Assembly (NCBI RefSeq): GCF_001690355.1
Contig: NZ_LZHG01000041.1
Span: forward strand, 1 to 62,660
Direction: 5' to 3'
DNA: 62,660 bases
Source of the DNA: Gilliamella sp. Choc4-2
GTDB taxonomy: Bacteria > Pseudomonadota > Gammaproteobacteria > Enterobacterales > Orbaceae
Positions 19,926 through 30,685 of this stretch are shown here, one piece after another. The first letter of the stretch is position 1. Each line of letters starts with the position of its first letter. The notes under the pieces were generated by a model that was given only the letters and a program-made list of their open reading frames with translations, searched no databases and was not told the DNA's origin. The translations under genes were made by a program, and so were the position numbers.

Positions 19926-20597
19926 ATGCGTTGTATTTTGTGTAATATGCCTTTGTTTTTGTCTCATCATGGCATCTGTAGTCAATGTGTTAAAAACTTA
20001 CCTAAATTTAATCGGGTTTGCTATCAATGTGGTTTGCCTCATTCATTAACCACAAAAATTTGTTATCGGTGTCGAGATCGAAAACCTTATTGGGATGAGC
20101 TTATTGCTGTCACTGAATACGTTAATCCATTGAAAAAGTTAATACATCATGTAAAGTTTTATAATAAAATTGAATTAACCTTGGCGTTAGCCAGATTGAT
20201 GATTTTAGCATGGTATCAAAAACGACAAATGATGGGGCTTGAAAAGCCTGACTTGATAACTTGTGTTCCTTTACATCATATTCGCTATTGGTCTCGAGGT
20301 TATAACCAGGCTGAATTATTAGCAAAGCCAATTGCTAAATGGTTAAATCGGGATTTTTACCCTTATTTATTACATCGTAAACAATATACGCCCGATCAAA
20401 AGAATTTATCTCTTAAAGAACGAATGCAGAATGTCGAAACACTTTTTACCTGTCGACAAAACATTGCACATAAATCAGTCATGTTAATTGATGATATTGT
20501 TACAACAGGTAATACGATTAATGCAATTTGCCAGCAATTAAAAATTTGTGGTGCATCTAATATTCAAGTGATGTGCTTATGCCGTACGCTATTGTAA
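19926..20597 (+). CDS. gntX: ComF/GntX family phosphoribosyltransferase-like protein
   Basis: A 223-residue protein with an N-terminal zinc-ribbon made of four CxxC-like pairs (C3/C6, C18/C21, C32/C35, C46/C49). A phosphoribosyltransferase fold follows, with the PRPP-binding loop VMLIDDIVTTGNT at about residues 185-197. The ATG at 19926 was chosen because the first CxxC begins right there; a TTG at 19902 would add eight residues. Its position immediately upstream of nfuA is the same as gntX-nfuA in E. coli. ComF relatives act in DNA uptake or processing in competent bacteria; the enzymatic activity is uncertain. Confidence 0.88.
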   Translation: MRCILCNMPLFLSHHGICSQCVKNLPKFNRVCYQCGLPHSLTTKICYRCRDRKPYWDELIAVTEYVNPLKKLIHHVKFYNKIELTLALARLMILAWYQKRQMMGLEKPDLITCVPLHHIRYWSRGYNQAELLAKPIAKWLNRDFYPYLLHRKQYTPDQKNLSLKERMQNVETLFTCRQNIAHKSVMLIDDIVTTGNTINAICQQLKICGASNIQVMCLCRTLL

Positions 20598-20695
20598 AAT
20601 ATCAAACAAGCCCTATAATAACCAAGAGAGTTAGTCAACTATTTATTAGATCAATTTGGATTTTCAAATATTTAATTGTCTTAAAGTGAGGGATT

Positions 20696-21277
20696 ATGTC
20701 TATTATTACTATTTCTGAGTCAGCTCAACAGCATTTTAGAAAGTTACTTGTTAATCAATCAGATGGAACACAAATTCGTGTGTTTGTTATTAACCCCGGC
20801 ACGCCAAGTGCTGAGTGTGGCGTTTCTTATTGTCCAATTGATACTATAGAGGATAATGACATAGAAGAAAAATTTGAAGGTTTTTCAGTATATATTGATG
20901 AAATTAGTGCACCATTTTTAGAAGAAACAGTGATTGATTATGTGATGGATGAATTAGGTTCTCAACTAACATTAAAAGCCCCCAATTCTAAAATGAAAAA
21001 GGTAGCTGATGATGCGCCGTTAATTGAACGAGTTAACTATGCTATTCAAGCTCAAGTTAACCCTCAGTTAGCTAGTCATGGTGGATATGTTAGTTTGATT
21101 GAATTAACCGAGGATAATTATGTTGTTTTACAATTTGGTGGTGGGTGTAATGGTTGTTCAATGGTTGATTACACCTTGAAAGAAGGAATTGAAAAACAGC
21201 TATTAGCCGCATTTCCTGAACTTGCAGGGGTAAAAGATATTACAGAACACCAAGCTGGAACGCATTCTTTTTGTTAA
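20696..21277 (+). CDS. nfuA: Fe-S biogenesis protein NfuA
   Basis: A 193-residue protein. The N-terminal half is a degenerate A-type carrier domain lacking its cluster cysteines. The C-terminal Nfu domain keeps the cluster-binding CNGC (C151 and C154, in [14 protein letters not shown]). It carries a [4Fe-4S] cluster bridged between two monomers and delivers it to apo-proteins, especially under oxidative stress. It follows gntX by 98 nt and a good ribosome binding site (GTGAGGG). It complements the isc operon located 3.5 kb downstream. Confidence 0.96.
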   Translation: MSIITISESAQQHFRKLLVNQSDGTQIRVFVINPGTPSAECGVSYCPIDTIEDNDIEEKFEGFSVYIDEISAPFLEETVIDYVMDELGSQLTLKAPNSKMKKVADDAPLIERVNYAIQAQVNPQLASHGGYVSLIELTEDNYVVLQFGGGCNGCSMVDYTLKEGIEKQLLAAFPELAGVKDITEHQAGTHSFC

Positions 21278-21371
21278 GAATGATTAAATAAATTTTATTT
21301 AAGCCTTGCTTATTGCTAGGATTAAGTCATAATCGCATGACATTCGCCAGTTCATTTTATGATGGGGTTTT

Positions 21372-22277
21372 ATGAATCAAGTTAGCATCATTTCAGATCT
21401 TATCGTTTGGATTGAAAAAAATCTGGAGCAACCATTATCTATTGATCATGTTGCACAAAAGTCAGGTTATTCAAAATGGCATTTGCAGCGCATGTTTAAG
21501 CAGGTAACTGGTCAAGTGCTTGGTACTTATATTCGTCATCGACGCCTAACTTATGCTGCGCTCTCTTTAAGAATGACAAGCAAACCGATTCTAGATATTG
21601 CTATGCAATATCGTTTTGATTCACAGCAGACGTTTACGCGATCTTTTAAAAAACAGTTTAATCAAACGCCTGCTAGTTACAGACGCGCTGAATTTTGGGA
21701 TCCTACAGGTTTAACTCCCGCAATTGAATTAAATAAAAATAAGCTTACATTACCAGAACCTACATTCGTTAATATGCCAAAACAAACCTTTTGGGGTATT
21801 TCCTATAAAAATAACTGTAATTTAAGTAAATTATTAGATGAAAAACATAAATTAAGGGTTCAATTCTTTCAAAACTATTTTTCTCGTTATACTCATAAAA
21901 ATGAGCTGTTACCTGATAAAATTTATGCTTTTAATCGAATTTTAAAAAGTAAAGATAATGCTAATGAACAAGAACAGCTTTATACCATTGCGTTAGAACA
22001 AAATAATCACCTAGAATATATTGAACAAGTTGTTAGCGAAGGTGGTTTGTATCTTTGTTTTAAATATATTGGTACACCGGATAATTTTGAAGACTTTGTT
22101 TCACAAGTTCATTTAGCTGCTATGCCAGCTTTAAAAGTATATTTACGTTCTGGTTGTTTAATCGAAATTCATCATAATCGTGATAGAAATACGGTTGAAT
22201 CTGCAAAAGATATCCAATGTATTGAATGTGATTATTGTGTGCCTATTGCAACAGAAAATGAAGTTATTCTAAGGTAA
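21372..22277 (+). CDS. rob: Rob-like AraC-family transcription regulator
   Basis: A 301-residue protein. The N-terminal AraC DNA-binding domain (about 1-115) has two helix-turn-helix units; SGYSKWHLQRMFK and YRFDSQQTFTRSFKKQF are close to E. coli Rob. The C-terminal GyrI-like ligand-binding domain (about 125-300) is more divergent. Rob activates stress and efflux genes (marbox regulon), and its C-terminal domain binds bile salts or fatty acids. The ATG is preceded by GATGGGG. It is a single gene convergent with trpR. Length (289 in E. coli) is slightly larger here. Confidence 0.88.
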   Translation: MNQVSIISDLIVWIEKNLEQPLSIDHVAQKSGYSKWHLQRMFKQVTGQVLGTYIRHRRLTYAALSLRMTSKPILDIAMQYRFDSQQTFTRSFKKQFNQTPASYRRAEFWDPTGLTPAIELNKNKLTLPEPTFVNMPKQTFWGISYKNNCNLSKLLDEKHKLRVQFFQNYFSRYTHKNELLPDKIYAFNRILKSKDNANEQEQLYTIALEQNNHLEYIEQVVSEGGLYLCFKYIGTPDNFEDFVSQVHLAAMPALKVYLRSGCLIEIHHNRDRNTVESAKDIQCIECDYCVPIATENEVILR

Positions 22278-22351
22278 TCATCCGTAGTAAAACCTAATCT
22301 TTTTTATTTATAAATAATGTCGTGGATAAATATTGTTTAATAAGCTGATAG

Positions 22352-22633
22352 CTAATTTAATAATGTTTTTTCTAACCATGCTTTAAATTCAGGTGTTACT
22401 TCTTTTAAACTATTTGAGCCGCGTGTGACAGTAGCAATACCGATTCCTAATTCATCTTTTAGTTGTCTTTGATTGATAGAACCATCCAGTAATAAATGGA
22501 TAATTTTAACTCGCGTAAATAATGCATCGCGTTCATCGGCTGTCATTAATAATTTCAATATATCAAGAGAATACCCATCGTTAAACGCTTGGTGTAATAT
22601 TTTAACTGTTTGTTCCCATTCATTAGTTTTCAT
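22352..22633 (-). CDS. trpR: Trp operon repressor TrpR
   Basis: A 93-residue (or 97) protein containing the TrpR helix-turn-helix QRQLKDELGIGIATVTRGSN. It ends in the usual PEFKAWLEKTLL helix. With bound tryptophan it represses trp and related operons. Two starts are possible: an ATG at 22645 that overlaps the slt stop by one base (TAATG), and an ATG at 22633. The second was chosen because GGTGATC, complementary to the 16S 3' end, lies directly upstream. slt-trpR is also the E. coli order. Confidence 0.94.
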   Translation of the reverse strand: MKTNEWEQTVKILHQAFNDGYSLDILKLLMTADERDALFTRVKIIHLLLDGSINQRQLKDELGIGIATVTRGSNSLKEVTPEFKAWLEKTLLN

Positions 22634-22644
22634 TATGATCACCA

Positions 22645-24588
22645 TTAATATTGTCTGTTAATTTCGTTTATTGTAAGAATATTGCTTTTTGGTTGGTCTA
22701 AAATGATTTTATAAATATAATCGTAAACTAATACATTTTTGACATAGTTCCTTGTTTCAGTAAATGGAATACTGTCTATAAAGGCAACAGCATCAAGTTT
22801 TCCATTACTATTTTTGAGCCAACGTTTGACTCGACTTGGTCCAGCATTATAAGCAGCTGATGCTAATATACGATTATTATCATTTTGTTCATAAACATTA
22901 TTGAGATAATATGTTCCTAATTGAATGTTTGTAGCCGGTTCAAATAATTGATTGGATGAGTAATAAGCGATAGTACTAACTTTTTTGGCAGTTTCTTTTG
23001 CTGTAGCAGGCATTAATTGCATTAAACCACTTGCCCCAGCAGAAGATTGGATAGTCGTATCAAGAGCGCTTTCTTGGCGAGATATTGCTAAAGCATAAGA
23101 AAGCGTAATGCTTTTATTTTTTAATGCTTCATTATATATATCTTTATACATAAGTGGTAAACGCTCTGACCAGTTATTCCAAAGCTTACCTAATATGGTT
23201 GCCTGAATGCTGAGATCTCCCCAACCTCTTATATAGGCATATTGAGCTAAAGGAAGATATTCATCATTATTTACTTTGTTGTTCAAGAAGTATTGCCATT
23301 CACGACTTGATTCAGATAACATTTTCCAGTAGCGTAACTCACTGATTCTTTTTATAATTGTTTGATTATCATACTTATTTTTTAATGTTGAAATTTCTGA
23401 TTGTGTAAGCGTTTTTGATTCATTATTAAGAATATAAGGTTGATTAAGCATTTGAGCACTGACCATGCCATAAAACCCACGATTGGCTGATAATTTTTTT
23501 AGAACTGCGTTTGCTTCATTTTTCTTATTATTCTTTAACAAAACTCTAGCTTGCCAATATTGCCAATCTTCTTTTAATTGATCTTCGGGTTTTAATTGTG
23601 TTAACCAATAGGCAATGCCAGTATAGTCATTGGCATCAATAGCAAGGCGAATGCGTTTTTCAACTAATGCTGTGTCATGATATTTAGCAATATAATTATC
23701 ACGCCATTTTATTTGTTTATCTGTTGCCGAATCATTAAAGTAACTGTTAGCTAAACTTTTTTGTAATTGAATGTGTTCAGCTTTATTTAATTTTTGTTGT
23801 TTCACTAATTGAGGTAATAATTTTTCAGCAAAATTCGTATCGATTCTTACTAAACGAGGAAAAAAAGCTAATACTACTTTTTTAGTAAAAGTACTTGCTT
23901 TAATGTTTTTAGCGAAATCTTGTAATTTTCGAGGATTATCAAATAAGCCAAGTAAATTGCTTTTTATAGTTTTATAATCTTCATCCAGTAAATTTGTTAG
24001 ATAACGTGCTAGTTTAAGGTTATTAGATTCAATAGCTAATTCAATACGTAAAAGTATAGAGTTAGCTGTTCGTTTTCCTGCTTTTGCCCATGCATCAAGT
24101 AAAGGATCACATGTTGCAGGGAGCTCTCTTCCTGTTAACCATATTGATTCAATAGTATTTAACACAGATTCATTATTATTTCCTTGTTGTAATAAAGCAT
24201 ATTGATAGCGGCAATTGGATGCAATTGAAGTATCTTTGGTAAAAGAAACAATTGCATTCCAATCTTGACGATTAGTTAATTCTGCTAAGTAAGACTGAAT
24301 TAATACAGCAGTTAAAGGAAAATCATTGTATTGATTGACAAAGTCATTTACCATATCCGTCGAGACAGTTGTGATATTTTTTTTATAAAACTGAGTAGCT
24401 GCATAGGGATAAAGTGGGTAATCCTTTAACGAATTAAGTAATGTTTTTTGTTCACCGAGGCTTAATGATTGATAAGAATTAAGCCATTTTTGATAGTTTG
24501 CTCTTAAATCTTGTTGAGAATTGCTTGCAATAGCATTCTTAGAAAGAATTAGTCCCACTATAAAAAAATAACGTAATACCATTTTCAT
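22645..24588 (-). CDS. slt: Soluble lytic murein transglycosylase Slt70
   Basis: A 647-residue protein with a signal peptide (about 1-21). A long alpha-superhelical U-domain fills the first two thirds. The C-terminal lysozyme-like domain has the catalytic glutamate in ISRQESALD and the motif SSAGASGLMQLMPATA. It cleaves peptidoglycan with formation of 1,6-anhydro-muropeptides in the periplasm. The ATG at 24588 was chosen because GGGAG lies 7 nt upstream; an in-frame GTG at 24603 would overlap that site. It is probably cotranscribed with trpR. Confidence 0.94.
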   Translation of the reverse strand: MKMVLRYFFIVGLILSKNAIASNSQQDLRANYQKWLNSYQSLSLGEQKTLLNSLKDYPLYPYAATQFYKKNITTVSTDMVNDFVNQYNDFPLTAVLIQSYLAELTNRQDWNAIVSFTKDTSIASNCRYQYALLQQGNNNESVLNTIESIWLTGRELPATCDPLLDAWAKAGKRTANSILLRIELAIESNNLKLARYLTNLLDEDYKTIKSNLLGLFDNPRKLQDFAKNIKASTFTKKVVLAFFPRLVRIDTNFAEKLLPQLVKQQKLNKAEHIQLQKSLANSYFNDSATDKQIKWRDNYIAKYHDTALVEKRIRLAIDANDYTGIAYWLTQLKPEDQLKEDWQYWQARVLLKNNKKNEANAVLKKLSANRGFYGMVSAQMLNQPYILNNESKTLTQSEISTLKNKYDNQTIIKRISELRYWKMLSESSREWQYFLNNKVNNDEYLPLAQYAYIRGWGDLSIQATILGKLWNNWSERLPLMYKDIYNEALKNKSITLSYALAISRQESALDTTIQSSAGASGLMQLMPATAKETAKKVSTIAYYSSNQLFEPATNIQLGTYYLNNVYEQNDNNRILASAAYNAGPSRVKRWLKNSNGKLDAVAFIDSIPFTETRNYVKNVLVYDYIYKIILDQPKSNILTINEINRQY

Positions 24589-24696
24589 TCTTTTAACTCC
24601 CACGTCAAAATGGCTTATAGATTAGCATATTATTGTATAATCCGTCGATATTGATGAAAAACTGGTTATTTAATTCCTACTAAAATACTCAACTAA

Positions 24697-24728
24697 ATAC
24701 TTGACTAAATTAAAAGGTTATATAAAAT
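24697..24728 (+). promoter_or_regulatory. iscR promoter with IscR type 1-like operator
   Basis: TTGACT (24701-24706) and TAAAAT (24723-24728) form a promoter with a 16-bp spacer. The segment starting ATACTTGACTAAATT at 24697 matches the first half of the known IscR type 1 site (ATA-S-Y-Y-GACT) and overlaps the -35. A related ATACTCAACTAAA lies at 24685. This arrangement fits autorepression of the operon by [2Fe-2S]-IscR, as in E. coli. Confidence 0.7.
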
Positions 24729-24757
24729 GTACTTTATCATGTTGAGGGGAATAATTA

Positions 24758-25213
24758 ATGAAGTTGACATCAAAAGGGCGATATGCGGTAACTGCAATGC
24801 TGGATGTTGCGTTGCATTCTGATTCAGGTCCTGTATCACTTGCTGATATTTCAGAACGTCAAGAAATATCGCTTTCTTACCTTGAACAACTGTTCGCTCG
24901 TTTACGTAAAAATGGTTTGGTGCAGAGTGTTAGAGGTCCAGGTGGTGGTTATATACTTAGTCGTAGTATGGATCAAATTGCAATTAGTGCAATTGTTAAA
25001 GCTGTTGATGAAACAGTGCATGCGACAAAATGCCATGGCAAAGACGGATGTCAAGGTGGTGTTAGATGCCTAACACACACACTTTGGAATGATTTAAGTG
25101 AACGAATTGAAGATTTTTTAACAAGTATTACGTTAAGCGAGTTAGTCAATAATGAAGAAGTGAAAGAAGTAGCTAACCGACAAAGTAATATACAACACGT
25201 TCAAATTAATTAA
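24758..25213 (+). CDS. iscR: Fe-S cluster regulator IscR
   Basis: A 151-residue Rrf2-family regulator. The winged helix is at about 1-70, with the recognition segment [19 protein letters not shown]. The [2Fe-2S] ligands C92, C98, C104 and H107 are exactly at the E. coli positions. It represses its own operon when it holds a cluster, and in the apo form activates other genes. It is the first gene of iscRSUA-hscBA-fdx, and the upstream promoter contains a matching operator. Confidence 0.97.
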   Translation: MKLTSKGRYAVTAMLDVALHSDSGPVSLADISERQEISLSYLEQLFARLRKNGLVQSVRGPGGGYILSRSMDQIAISAIVKAVDETVHATKCHGKDGCQGGVRCLTHTLWNDLSERIEDFLTSITLSELVNNEEVKEVANRQSNIQHVQIN

Positions 25214-25250
25214 TAAAATAGAATACAGAATTTTTCATTGGGAGTAATTA

Positions 25251-26465
25251 ATGAAACTACCTATTTATATGGATTATGCAGCAACAACGCCTGTAGATCC
25301 TAGAGTTGCTGAAAAAATGATGCAGTATTTAACGCCAGACGGTATATTCGGTAATCCAGCATCTCGTTCCCATAAATTTGGCTGGCAAGCTGAAGAAGCT
25401 GTTGATATTGCCCGTAATCAAATTGCCGATCTTATTGGTGCTGATTCACGCGAAATTGTTTTTACTTCAGGGGCAACTGAAGCAGATAATTTAGCAATCA
25501 AAGGTGCTGCTCATTTTAATCAAGCCAAAGGTAAGCACATTATTACTTGTAAAACGGAGCACAAGGCCGTGCTTGATACTTGTCGCCAACTTGAGCGAGA
25601 AGGTTATGAAGTGACTTATTTAACGCCAGAATCCGATGGGATTCTTGATCTTGATAAACTTGCTGCAGCTATACGTAGTGATACAACAGTTGTATCAATT
25701 ATGCATGTCAATAATGAAACGGGTGTAATACAAGACATCGAAAAAATTGGTGAGATGTGCCGTGAAAGAGGCATTGTTTTTCATGTTGATGCAACTCAGT
25801 CTGTTGGTAAATTACCAATTGATGTAGCTAATTTACAAGTTGATTTAATGTCATTTTCAGGCCATAAGATTTATGGGCCAAAAGGTATTGGCGGACTTTA
25901 TGTAAGACGTAAACCACGTGTACGTATTGAAGCGCAAATGCATGGTGGTGGTCATGAACGAGGTATGCGCTCTGGTACTTTACCTGTGCATCAAATTGTG
26001 GGTATGGGGGAAGCATATCATATAGCTAAACAAGAGATGGCAACTGAAATGCCTCGTTTATTAGCCTTAAAGAATCGTTTATGGAATGGCTTAAAAGACA
26101 TTGAAGAGGTTTATTTAAATGGTTCTTTGGAGCACAGTGTGCCAAATATCCTGAATGTGAGTTTTGCTTACATTGAAGGTGAATCGTTGATGATGGCTTT
26201 AAAAGATTTAGCTGTTTCATCTGGTTCTGCATGCACATCTGCTAGCTTAGAGCCGTCTTATGTATTACGAGCATTAGGGCTTAATGATGAACTTGCTCAT
26301 AGTTCAATTCGTTTTTCTCTTGGTCGTTTCACAACGGAAGAAGAGATTGATTATGTTATTAAATTAATTAAACAATCTATCGGAAAATTAAGAGATTTAT
26401 CGCCGCTTTGGGAAATGTTTAAAGATGGCGTTGATTTAACAAAGATTAAATGGTCAGCACATTAA
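25251..26465 (+). CDS. iscS: Cysteine desulfurase IscS
   Basis: A 404-residue class V PLP enzyme, the same length as E. coli IscS. The PLP lysine is in [12 protein letters not shown] and the persulfide cysteine is C328 in [14 protein letters not shown]. It takes sulfur from cysteine for Fe-S clusters, tRNA thiolation and cofactors. It is the second gene of the isc operon, 37 nt after iscR, with GGGAG 8 nt before its ATG. Confidence 0.98.
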   Translation: MKLPIYMDYAATTPVDPRVAEKMMQYLTPDGIFGNPASRSHKFGWQAEEAVDIARNQIADLIGADSREIVFTSGATEADNLAIKGAAHFNQAKGKHIITCKTEHKAVLDTCRQLEREGYEVTYLTPESDGILDLDKLAAAIRSDTTVVSIMHVNNETGVIQDIEKIGEMCRERGIVFHVDATQSVGKLPIDVANLQVDLMSFSGHKIYGPKGIGGLYVRRKPRVRIEAQMHGGGHERGMRSGTLPVHQIVGMGEAYHIAKQEMATEMPRLLALKNRLWNGLKDIEEVYLNGSLEHSVPNILNVSFAYIEGESLMMALKDLAVSSGSACTSASLEPSYVLRALGLNDELAHSSIRFSLGRFTTEEEIDYVIKLIKQSIGKLRDLSPLWEMFKDGVDLTKIKWSAH

Positions 26466-26480
26466 AATTGGGAGTAAATT

Positions 26481-26867
26481 ATGGCATATAGTGAAAAAGT
26501 CGTTGATCATTATGAAAACCCACGTAATGTTGGTTCGTTTGATCAAAATGATCCTAATGTTGGTAGTGGTATGGTTGGTGCACCAGCGTGTGGTGATGTG
26601 ATGCGTCTACAAATCAAAGTGAATGATAACGGTATTATTGAAGATGCTAAGTTTAAAACTTATGGTTGTGGTAGTGCGATTGCATCGAGTTCTTTGGTTA
26701 CAGAATGGATAAAAGGTAAATCATTAGACGAAGCAAAAGCTATTAAAAATACGGATATTGCTAAAGAACTTGCTTTACCTCCGGTTAAAATTCACTGCTC
26801 AATTCTAGCGGAAGATGCAATTAAAGCTGCTATTGATGATTATAAAACCAAAAAAGGACAACGTTAA
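26481..26867 (+). CDS. iscU: Fe-S scaffold protein IscU
   Basis: A 128-residue scaffold. Cluster ligands are in GAPACGDVM (C37), TYGCGSA (C63) and HCSILAEDA (C106). The HscA-recognition motif is LPPVKIHCS. It receives sulfur from IscS and assembles the [2Fe-2S] cluster, which HscA/HscB then release. The stop overlaps the iscA start by one base (TAATG), indicating coupled translation. Confidence 0.98.
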   Translation: MAYSEKVVDHYENPRNVGSFDQNDPNVGSGMVGAPACGDVMRLQIKVNDNGIIEDAKFKTYGCGSAIASSSLVTEWIKGKSLDEAKAIKNTDIAKELALPPVKIHCSILAEDAIKAAIDDYKTKKGQR

Positions 26868-27190
26868 TGGCAATCACATTGACTAATAGCGCAGCTGATC
26901 GTGTTCAAGCTTTTTTGGCTAATCGTGGAAAGGGCATTGGGTTACGATTAGGTGTTAAAACATCGGGTTGCTCTGGTATGGCTTACGTTTTAGAGTTTGC
27001 CGATGTGATTAATGATGATGATAGTGTTTTTGAAGATAAACATGTCAAAGTTATCGTGGATAAAAAAAGTTTAGTTTATATTGATGGTACTGAACTTGAT
27101 TTTGTTAAAGAAGGATTAAATGAAGGTTTCAAGTTTAATAATCCTAATACGAAGAACGAATGTGGTTGTGGCGAAAGCTTTAATGTGTAA
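26867..27190 (+). CDS. iscA: A-type Fe-S carrier IscA
   Basis: A 107-residue A-type carrier with the three conserved cysteines C35 ([10 protein letters not shown]), C99 and C101 (ECGCGESF near the C-terminus). It carries clusters or iron from IscU to apo-proteins. Length and spacing in the operon are as in E. coli. Confidence 0.98.
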   Translation: MAITLTNSAADRVQAFLANRGKGIGLRLGVKTSGCSGMAYVLEFADVINDDDSVFEDKHVKVIVDKKSLVYIDGTELDFVKEGLNEGFKFNNPNTKNECGCGESFNV

Positions 27191-27205
27191 TTGGACACAA
27201 TAATT

Positions 27206-27724
27206 ATGGTTAATTACTTCGAGCTATTTAGTTTGCCAGTTCAATTGCCGGTTGATGTCGCTCAACTAACAACTCATTATCAGCAATTGCAAAAGCAATA
27301 TCACCCAGATAACTTTGCTGTTGTAAATGATATTGATAAAGTGGCAATTGTTCAAAAGTCAGCAATCATTAATGATGGTTATCATACGTTAAAAAATCCT
27401 ATTAAAGCCGCTGAGTATTTTTTATCTCTACAAGGTTTTGATGTAGCAACTGAACAAAGTATTATTCATGATACTGATTTTTTAATGGAGCAATTTGTTT
27501 TACGTGAAAGACTTGATGATATCGAAAGTAAAGATAATTTTGAATTATTAGATGATTTTTATGCGGAAATTGTTGCTCGTCAAAAGATAGTCTATAACGA
27601 ATTATTACAATTTATTGCTAATCAAGATTGGTCAAAAGCACTTAATCAGATCTATAAAATTCGCTATTTTGCCAGATTGATTGAACAAATCGAAAAGTTA
27701 CAAGAAAAGCAATTTGATTTATAA
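27206..27724 (+). CDS. hscB: J-domain co-chaperone HscB
   Basis: A 172-residue protein. The N-terminal J domain has HPD at residues 33-35 (QYHPDNF). The C-terminal three-helix bundle (about 85-170) binds IscU. It delivers IscU to HscA and stimulates its ATPase. The ATG at 27206 was chosen because homology begins at NYFELF; a TTG at 27191 directly after iscA would add five residues. The ribosome binding site is weak, so expression may depend on coupling with iscA. Confidence 0.95.
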   Translation: MVNYFELFSLPVQLPVDVAQLTTHYQQLQKQYHPDNFAVVNDIDKVAIVQKSAIINDGYHTLKNPIKAAEYFLSLQGFDVATEQSIIHDTDFLMEQFVLRERLDDIESKDNFELLDDFYAEIVARQKIVYNELLQFIANQDWSKALNQIYKIRYFARLIEQIEKLQEKQFDL

Positions 27725-27760
27725 TTTAAGATAAGTAACGTATCGATAGAGATAGATTAA

Positions 27761-29620
27761 ATGGTATTATTACAGATCAGCGAACCAGGACAAACTCCAC
27801 TACCACATCAGCGCCGCCTTGCTGTGGGAATTGATCTTGGTACAACTAACTCATTAGTAGCAACAGTACGAAGCGGACAAGCAGAGGTATTGCCTGATCT
27901 AGAAGGTAATCCGCTATTGCCATCCGTTGTGCATTATGGCGTCGATCATGATGATAACTCTGTTATCACGATTGGGACAAATGCCAAAGAAAATGCTGTG
28001 AATGATCCGCAAAATACAGTTAGCTCTATTAAGCGATTAATGGGGCGAAGTTTATCTGATATAGATTCATCACAATTTCCATATACTTTTTCACAAACTG
28101 AAAATGGGGTTCCTTTATTAAATTTGCCTAATGAGCAAGTAAATCCAATACAAGTTTCATCAGAAATTTTGATAGCGTTAACTGAGCGAGCAAAAGAGAG
28201 CTTGCAAGGTGAAATTGATGGCACGGTTATTACTGTGCCGGCTTATTTTGATGAGGCACAACGGCAAGCAACAAAAGATGCGGCAAAATTAGCCGGTTTG
28301 CATGTATTGCGCCTACTTAATGAACCTACAGCAGCTGCAATTGCGTACGGCTTAGATTCAGGAAAGGAAGGTATAATTGCTGTTTATGATTTAGGTGGTG
28401 GTACTTTTGATATTTCTATTTTACGATTAAATAAAGGTGTTTTTGAAGTTCTAGCAACAAGTGGTGATTCAGCTCTTGGCGGTGATGATTTTGATCGGTT
28501 ACTTGCTGACTATATAAAAGAGAAATTAGGATTAACTAATAATATAGACCCTTATATTAATCAAAAAATCAGCAACCAAGCTACTAAAATAAAGATTTTA
28601 CTAAGTGAACAAGACTCGGCTGTATTTTCTCTTCATAATCAATCCTTGACTATTACTCGCCAGCAATTTCAACAATTAATTGATCCATTGGTTAAACGTA
28701 CTTTGGCTGTTTGTCGTCGTGCGTTAAAAGATGCCGAAGTTAATGTGGATGAAGTAGTTGAAATTGTTATGGTTGGTGGATCTACTCGTGTGCCATTAGT
28801 GCGAGAATTAGTAGGGCATTATTTTAAAACTAATCCCTTAATATCTATCGATCCTGATAAAGTAGTTGCTATCGGTGCAGCTATTCAGGCCGATATTTTG
28901 GTTGGCAATAAACCCGATTCTGATATGTTATTGCTTGATGTTATCCCATTGTCGTTAGGCATTGAGATCATGGGTGAATTGGTCGAAAAAATTATTCCAC
29001 GTAATAGTACAATTCCGTGTGCAAGAGCTCAAGAGTTTACCACTTTTAAAGATGGCCAAACTGCGATGATGGTTCATGTTTTACAAGGAGAACGTGAAAG
29101 TGTTGCTGATTGTCGATCTTTGGCTCGTTTTACTCTGCAAGGTATTCCACCGATGCCAGCTGGTGGCGCACACATTAAGGTGACTTTCCAAGTTGATGCT
29201 GATGGTTTATTAAGCGTAACAGCAATGGAAAAATCAACGGGTATTGAAGCTGCTATTGAAGTAAAACCTTCATATGGACTAACTGATAATGAAATTGCCA
29301 ATATGATTCAAGATTCAATCAGTTACGCAGAGCAAGATAAACAGATTCGAATGCTTGCCGAACAAAAAGTTGAGGCTGCTAGAGTGCTTGAAAGCTTACA
29401 AAGTGCCTTAGATAAAGATGCTAACTTATTAAATGAAAGTGAATTAAACCATATTTTAGTTGCTAAGCATCAATTACAAGCTGTAAGTGAGTCAAATGAC
29501 AGTTATGCAATTGAGAAACAAATTAAAATTGTTGATAAAGTAACACAAAATTTTGCAGCTAAGCGAATGGATAGGTCAATTCGTCATGCTTTAACTGGTC
29601 ATAGCGTCGATGATATTTAA
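27761..29620 (+). CDS. hscA: Hsp70-class chaperone HscA
   Basis: A 619-residue Hsp70. The N-terminal ATPase domain has [24 protein letters not shown] and [10 protein letters not shown]. The substrate-binding domain from about residue 395 carries [10 protein letters not shown]. It recognises the LPPVK motif of IscU and drives cluster release. It follows hscB by 36 nt and precedes fdx by 14 nt. Confidence 0.97.
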   Translation: MVLLQISEPGQTPLPHQRRLAVGIDLGTTNSLVATVRSGQAEVLPDLEGNPLLPSVVHYGVDHDDNSVITIGTNAKENAVNDPQNTVSSIKRLMGRSLSDIDSSQFPYTFSQTENGVPLLNLPNEQVNPIQVSSEILIALTERAKESLQGEIDGTVITVPAYFDEAQRQATKDAAKLAGLHVLRLLNEPTAAAIAYGLDSGKEGIIAVYDLGGGTFDISILRLNKGVFEVLATSGDSALGGDDFDRLLADYIKEKLGLTNNIDPYINQKISNQATKIKILLSEQDSAVFSLHNQSLTITRQQFQQLIDPLVKRTLAVCRRALKDAEVNVDEVVEIVMVGGSTRVPLVRELVGHYFKTNPLISIDPDKVVAIGAAIQADILVGNKPDSDMLLLDVIPLSLGIEIMGELVEKIIPRNSTIPCARAQEFTTFKDGQTAMMVHVLQGERESVADCRSLARFTLQGIPPMPAGGAHIKVTFQVDADGLLSVTAMEKSTGIEAAIEVKPSYGLTDNEIANMIQDSISYAEQDKQIRMLAEQKVEAARVLESLQSALDKDANLLNESELNHILVAKHQLQAVSESNDSYAIEKQIKIVDKVTQNFAAKRMDRSIRHALTGHSVDDI

Positions 29621-29634
29621 CTAACGAGATTATT

Positions 29635-29973
29635 ATGCCAAAAATTACATTTTTACCTAATGCTGATCTTTGTCCTGAAGGCAAAACTGTTGAAGCCGAA
29701 GAAGGTGAATCTATTTTAGAAGTAGCATTGCGCAATGATATTGAAATTGAGCATGCTTGCGAAATGTCATGTGCTTGTTCTACATGCCACTGTATTGTTC
29801 GCAAAGGATTTGATTCTCTAGGCGAAAGTGATGAGCAAGAAGATGACATGCTAGATAAAGCTTGGGGTGTTGAACCTCATAGCCGCCTAAGCTGCCAAGC
29901 GCGTGTTACAAACGAAGATTTAGAGGTTGAGATTCCAAGATATACTCTTAACCATGCCAAAGAAGATCATTAG
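29635..29973 (+). CDS. fdx: [2Fe-2S] ferredoxin Fdx
   Basis: A 112-residue adrenodoxin-type ferredoxin. Cluster ligands are C42, C48, C51 and C87, with the extra C46 also present in E. coli Fdx. It supplies electrons for cluster assembly on IscU. It is the last gene of the operon: the usual next gene, iscX, is not found between it and the S10 leader. Confidence 0.97.
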   Translation: MPKITFLPNADLCPEGKTVEAEEGESILEVALRNDIEIEHACEMSCACSTCHCIVRKGFDSLGESDEQEDDMLDKAWGVEPHSRLSCQARVTNEDLEVEIPRYTLNHAKEDH

Positions 29974-29997
29974 TAAGTCACTTTGTAGTGACTTACT
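29972..29997 (+). terminator. Hairpin at the 3' end of fdx
   Basis: An 11-bp perfect stem (AGTAAGTCACT / AGTGACTTACT) with a 4-nt loop begins inside the fdx stop codon. The downstream run is mixed (ACCTCATTATTATTTTATT), so it is a probable terminator with a weak T tract. Confidence 0.65.
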
Positions 29998-30025
29998 ACC
30001 TCATTATTATTTTATTAACAAATAA

Positions 30026-30044
30026 GACGCTATTTAATAGCGTC
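30026..30044. other. Second hairpin between fdx and the S10 promoter
   Basis: An 8-bp perfect stem (GACGCTAT / ATAGCGTC) with a 3-nt loop lies 29 nt after the first hairpin. It is not followed by T residues on the plus strand. It may back up termination of the isc operon. Confidence 0.4.
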
Positions 30045-30116
30045 AAATCTAATCAAAAAAGTGTGCGATAAAAATTTTATTATTTATTAAACAAGTCATT
30101 TATTAATAATTATTCC

Positions 30117-30144
30117 TTGCATTAGTTGTTTATTTACGTATAAT
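30117..30144 (+). promoter_or_regulatory. S10 operon promoter
   Basis: TTGCAT (30117-30122) and a perfect TATAAT (30139-30144) have a 16-bp spacer. They lie about 200 nt upstream of rpsJ, comparable to the long leader of the E. coli S10 operon. Confidence 0.75.
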
Positions 30145-30150
30145 TATTAG

Positions 30151-30654
<504 letters not shown>

Positions 30655-30685
30655 TCCTAGGCTGTATGATTGAGAGGTCGAAACA

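Noticed and set aside
30026-30044. Hairpin considered as an attenuator of the S10 operon
   Set aside because: It lies upstream of the predicted S10 promoter (30117-30144), so it would not be in that transcript.
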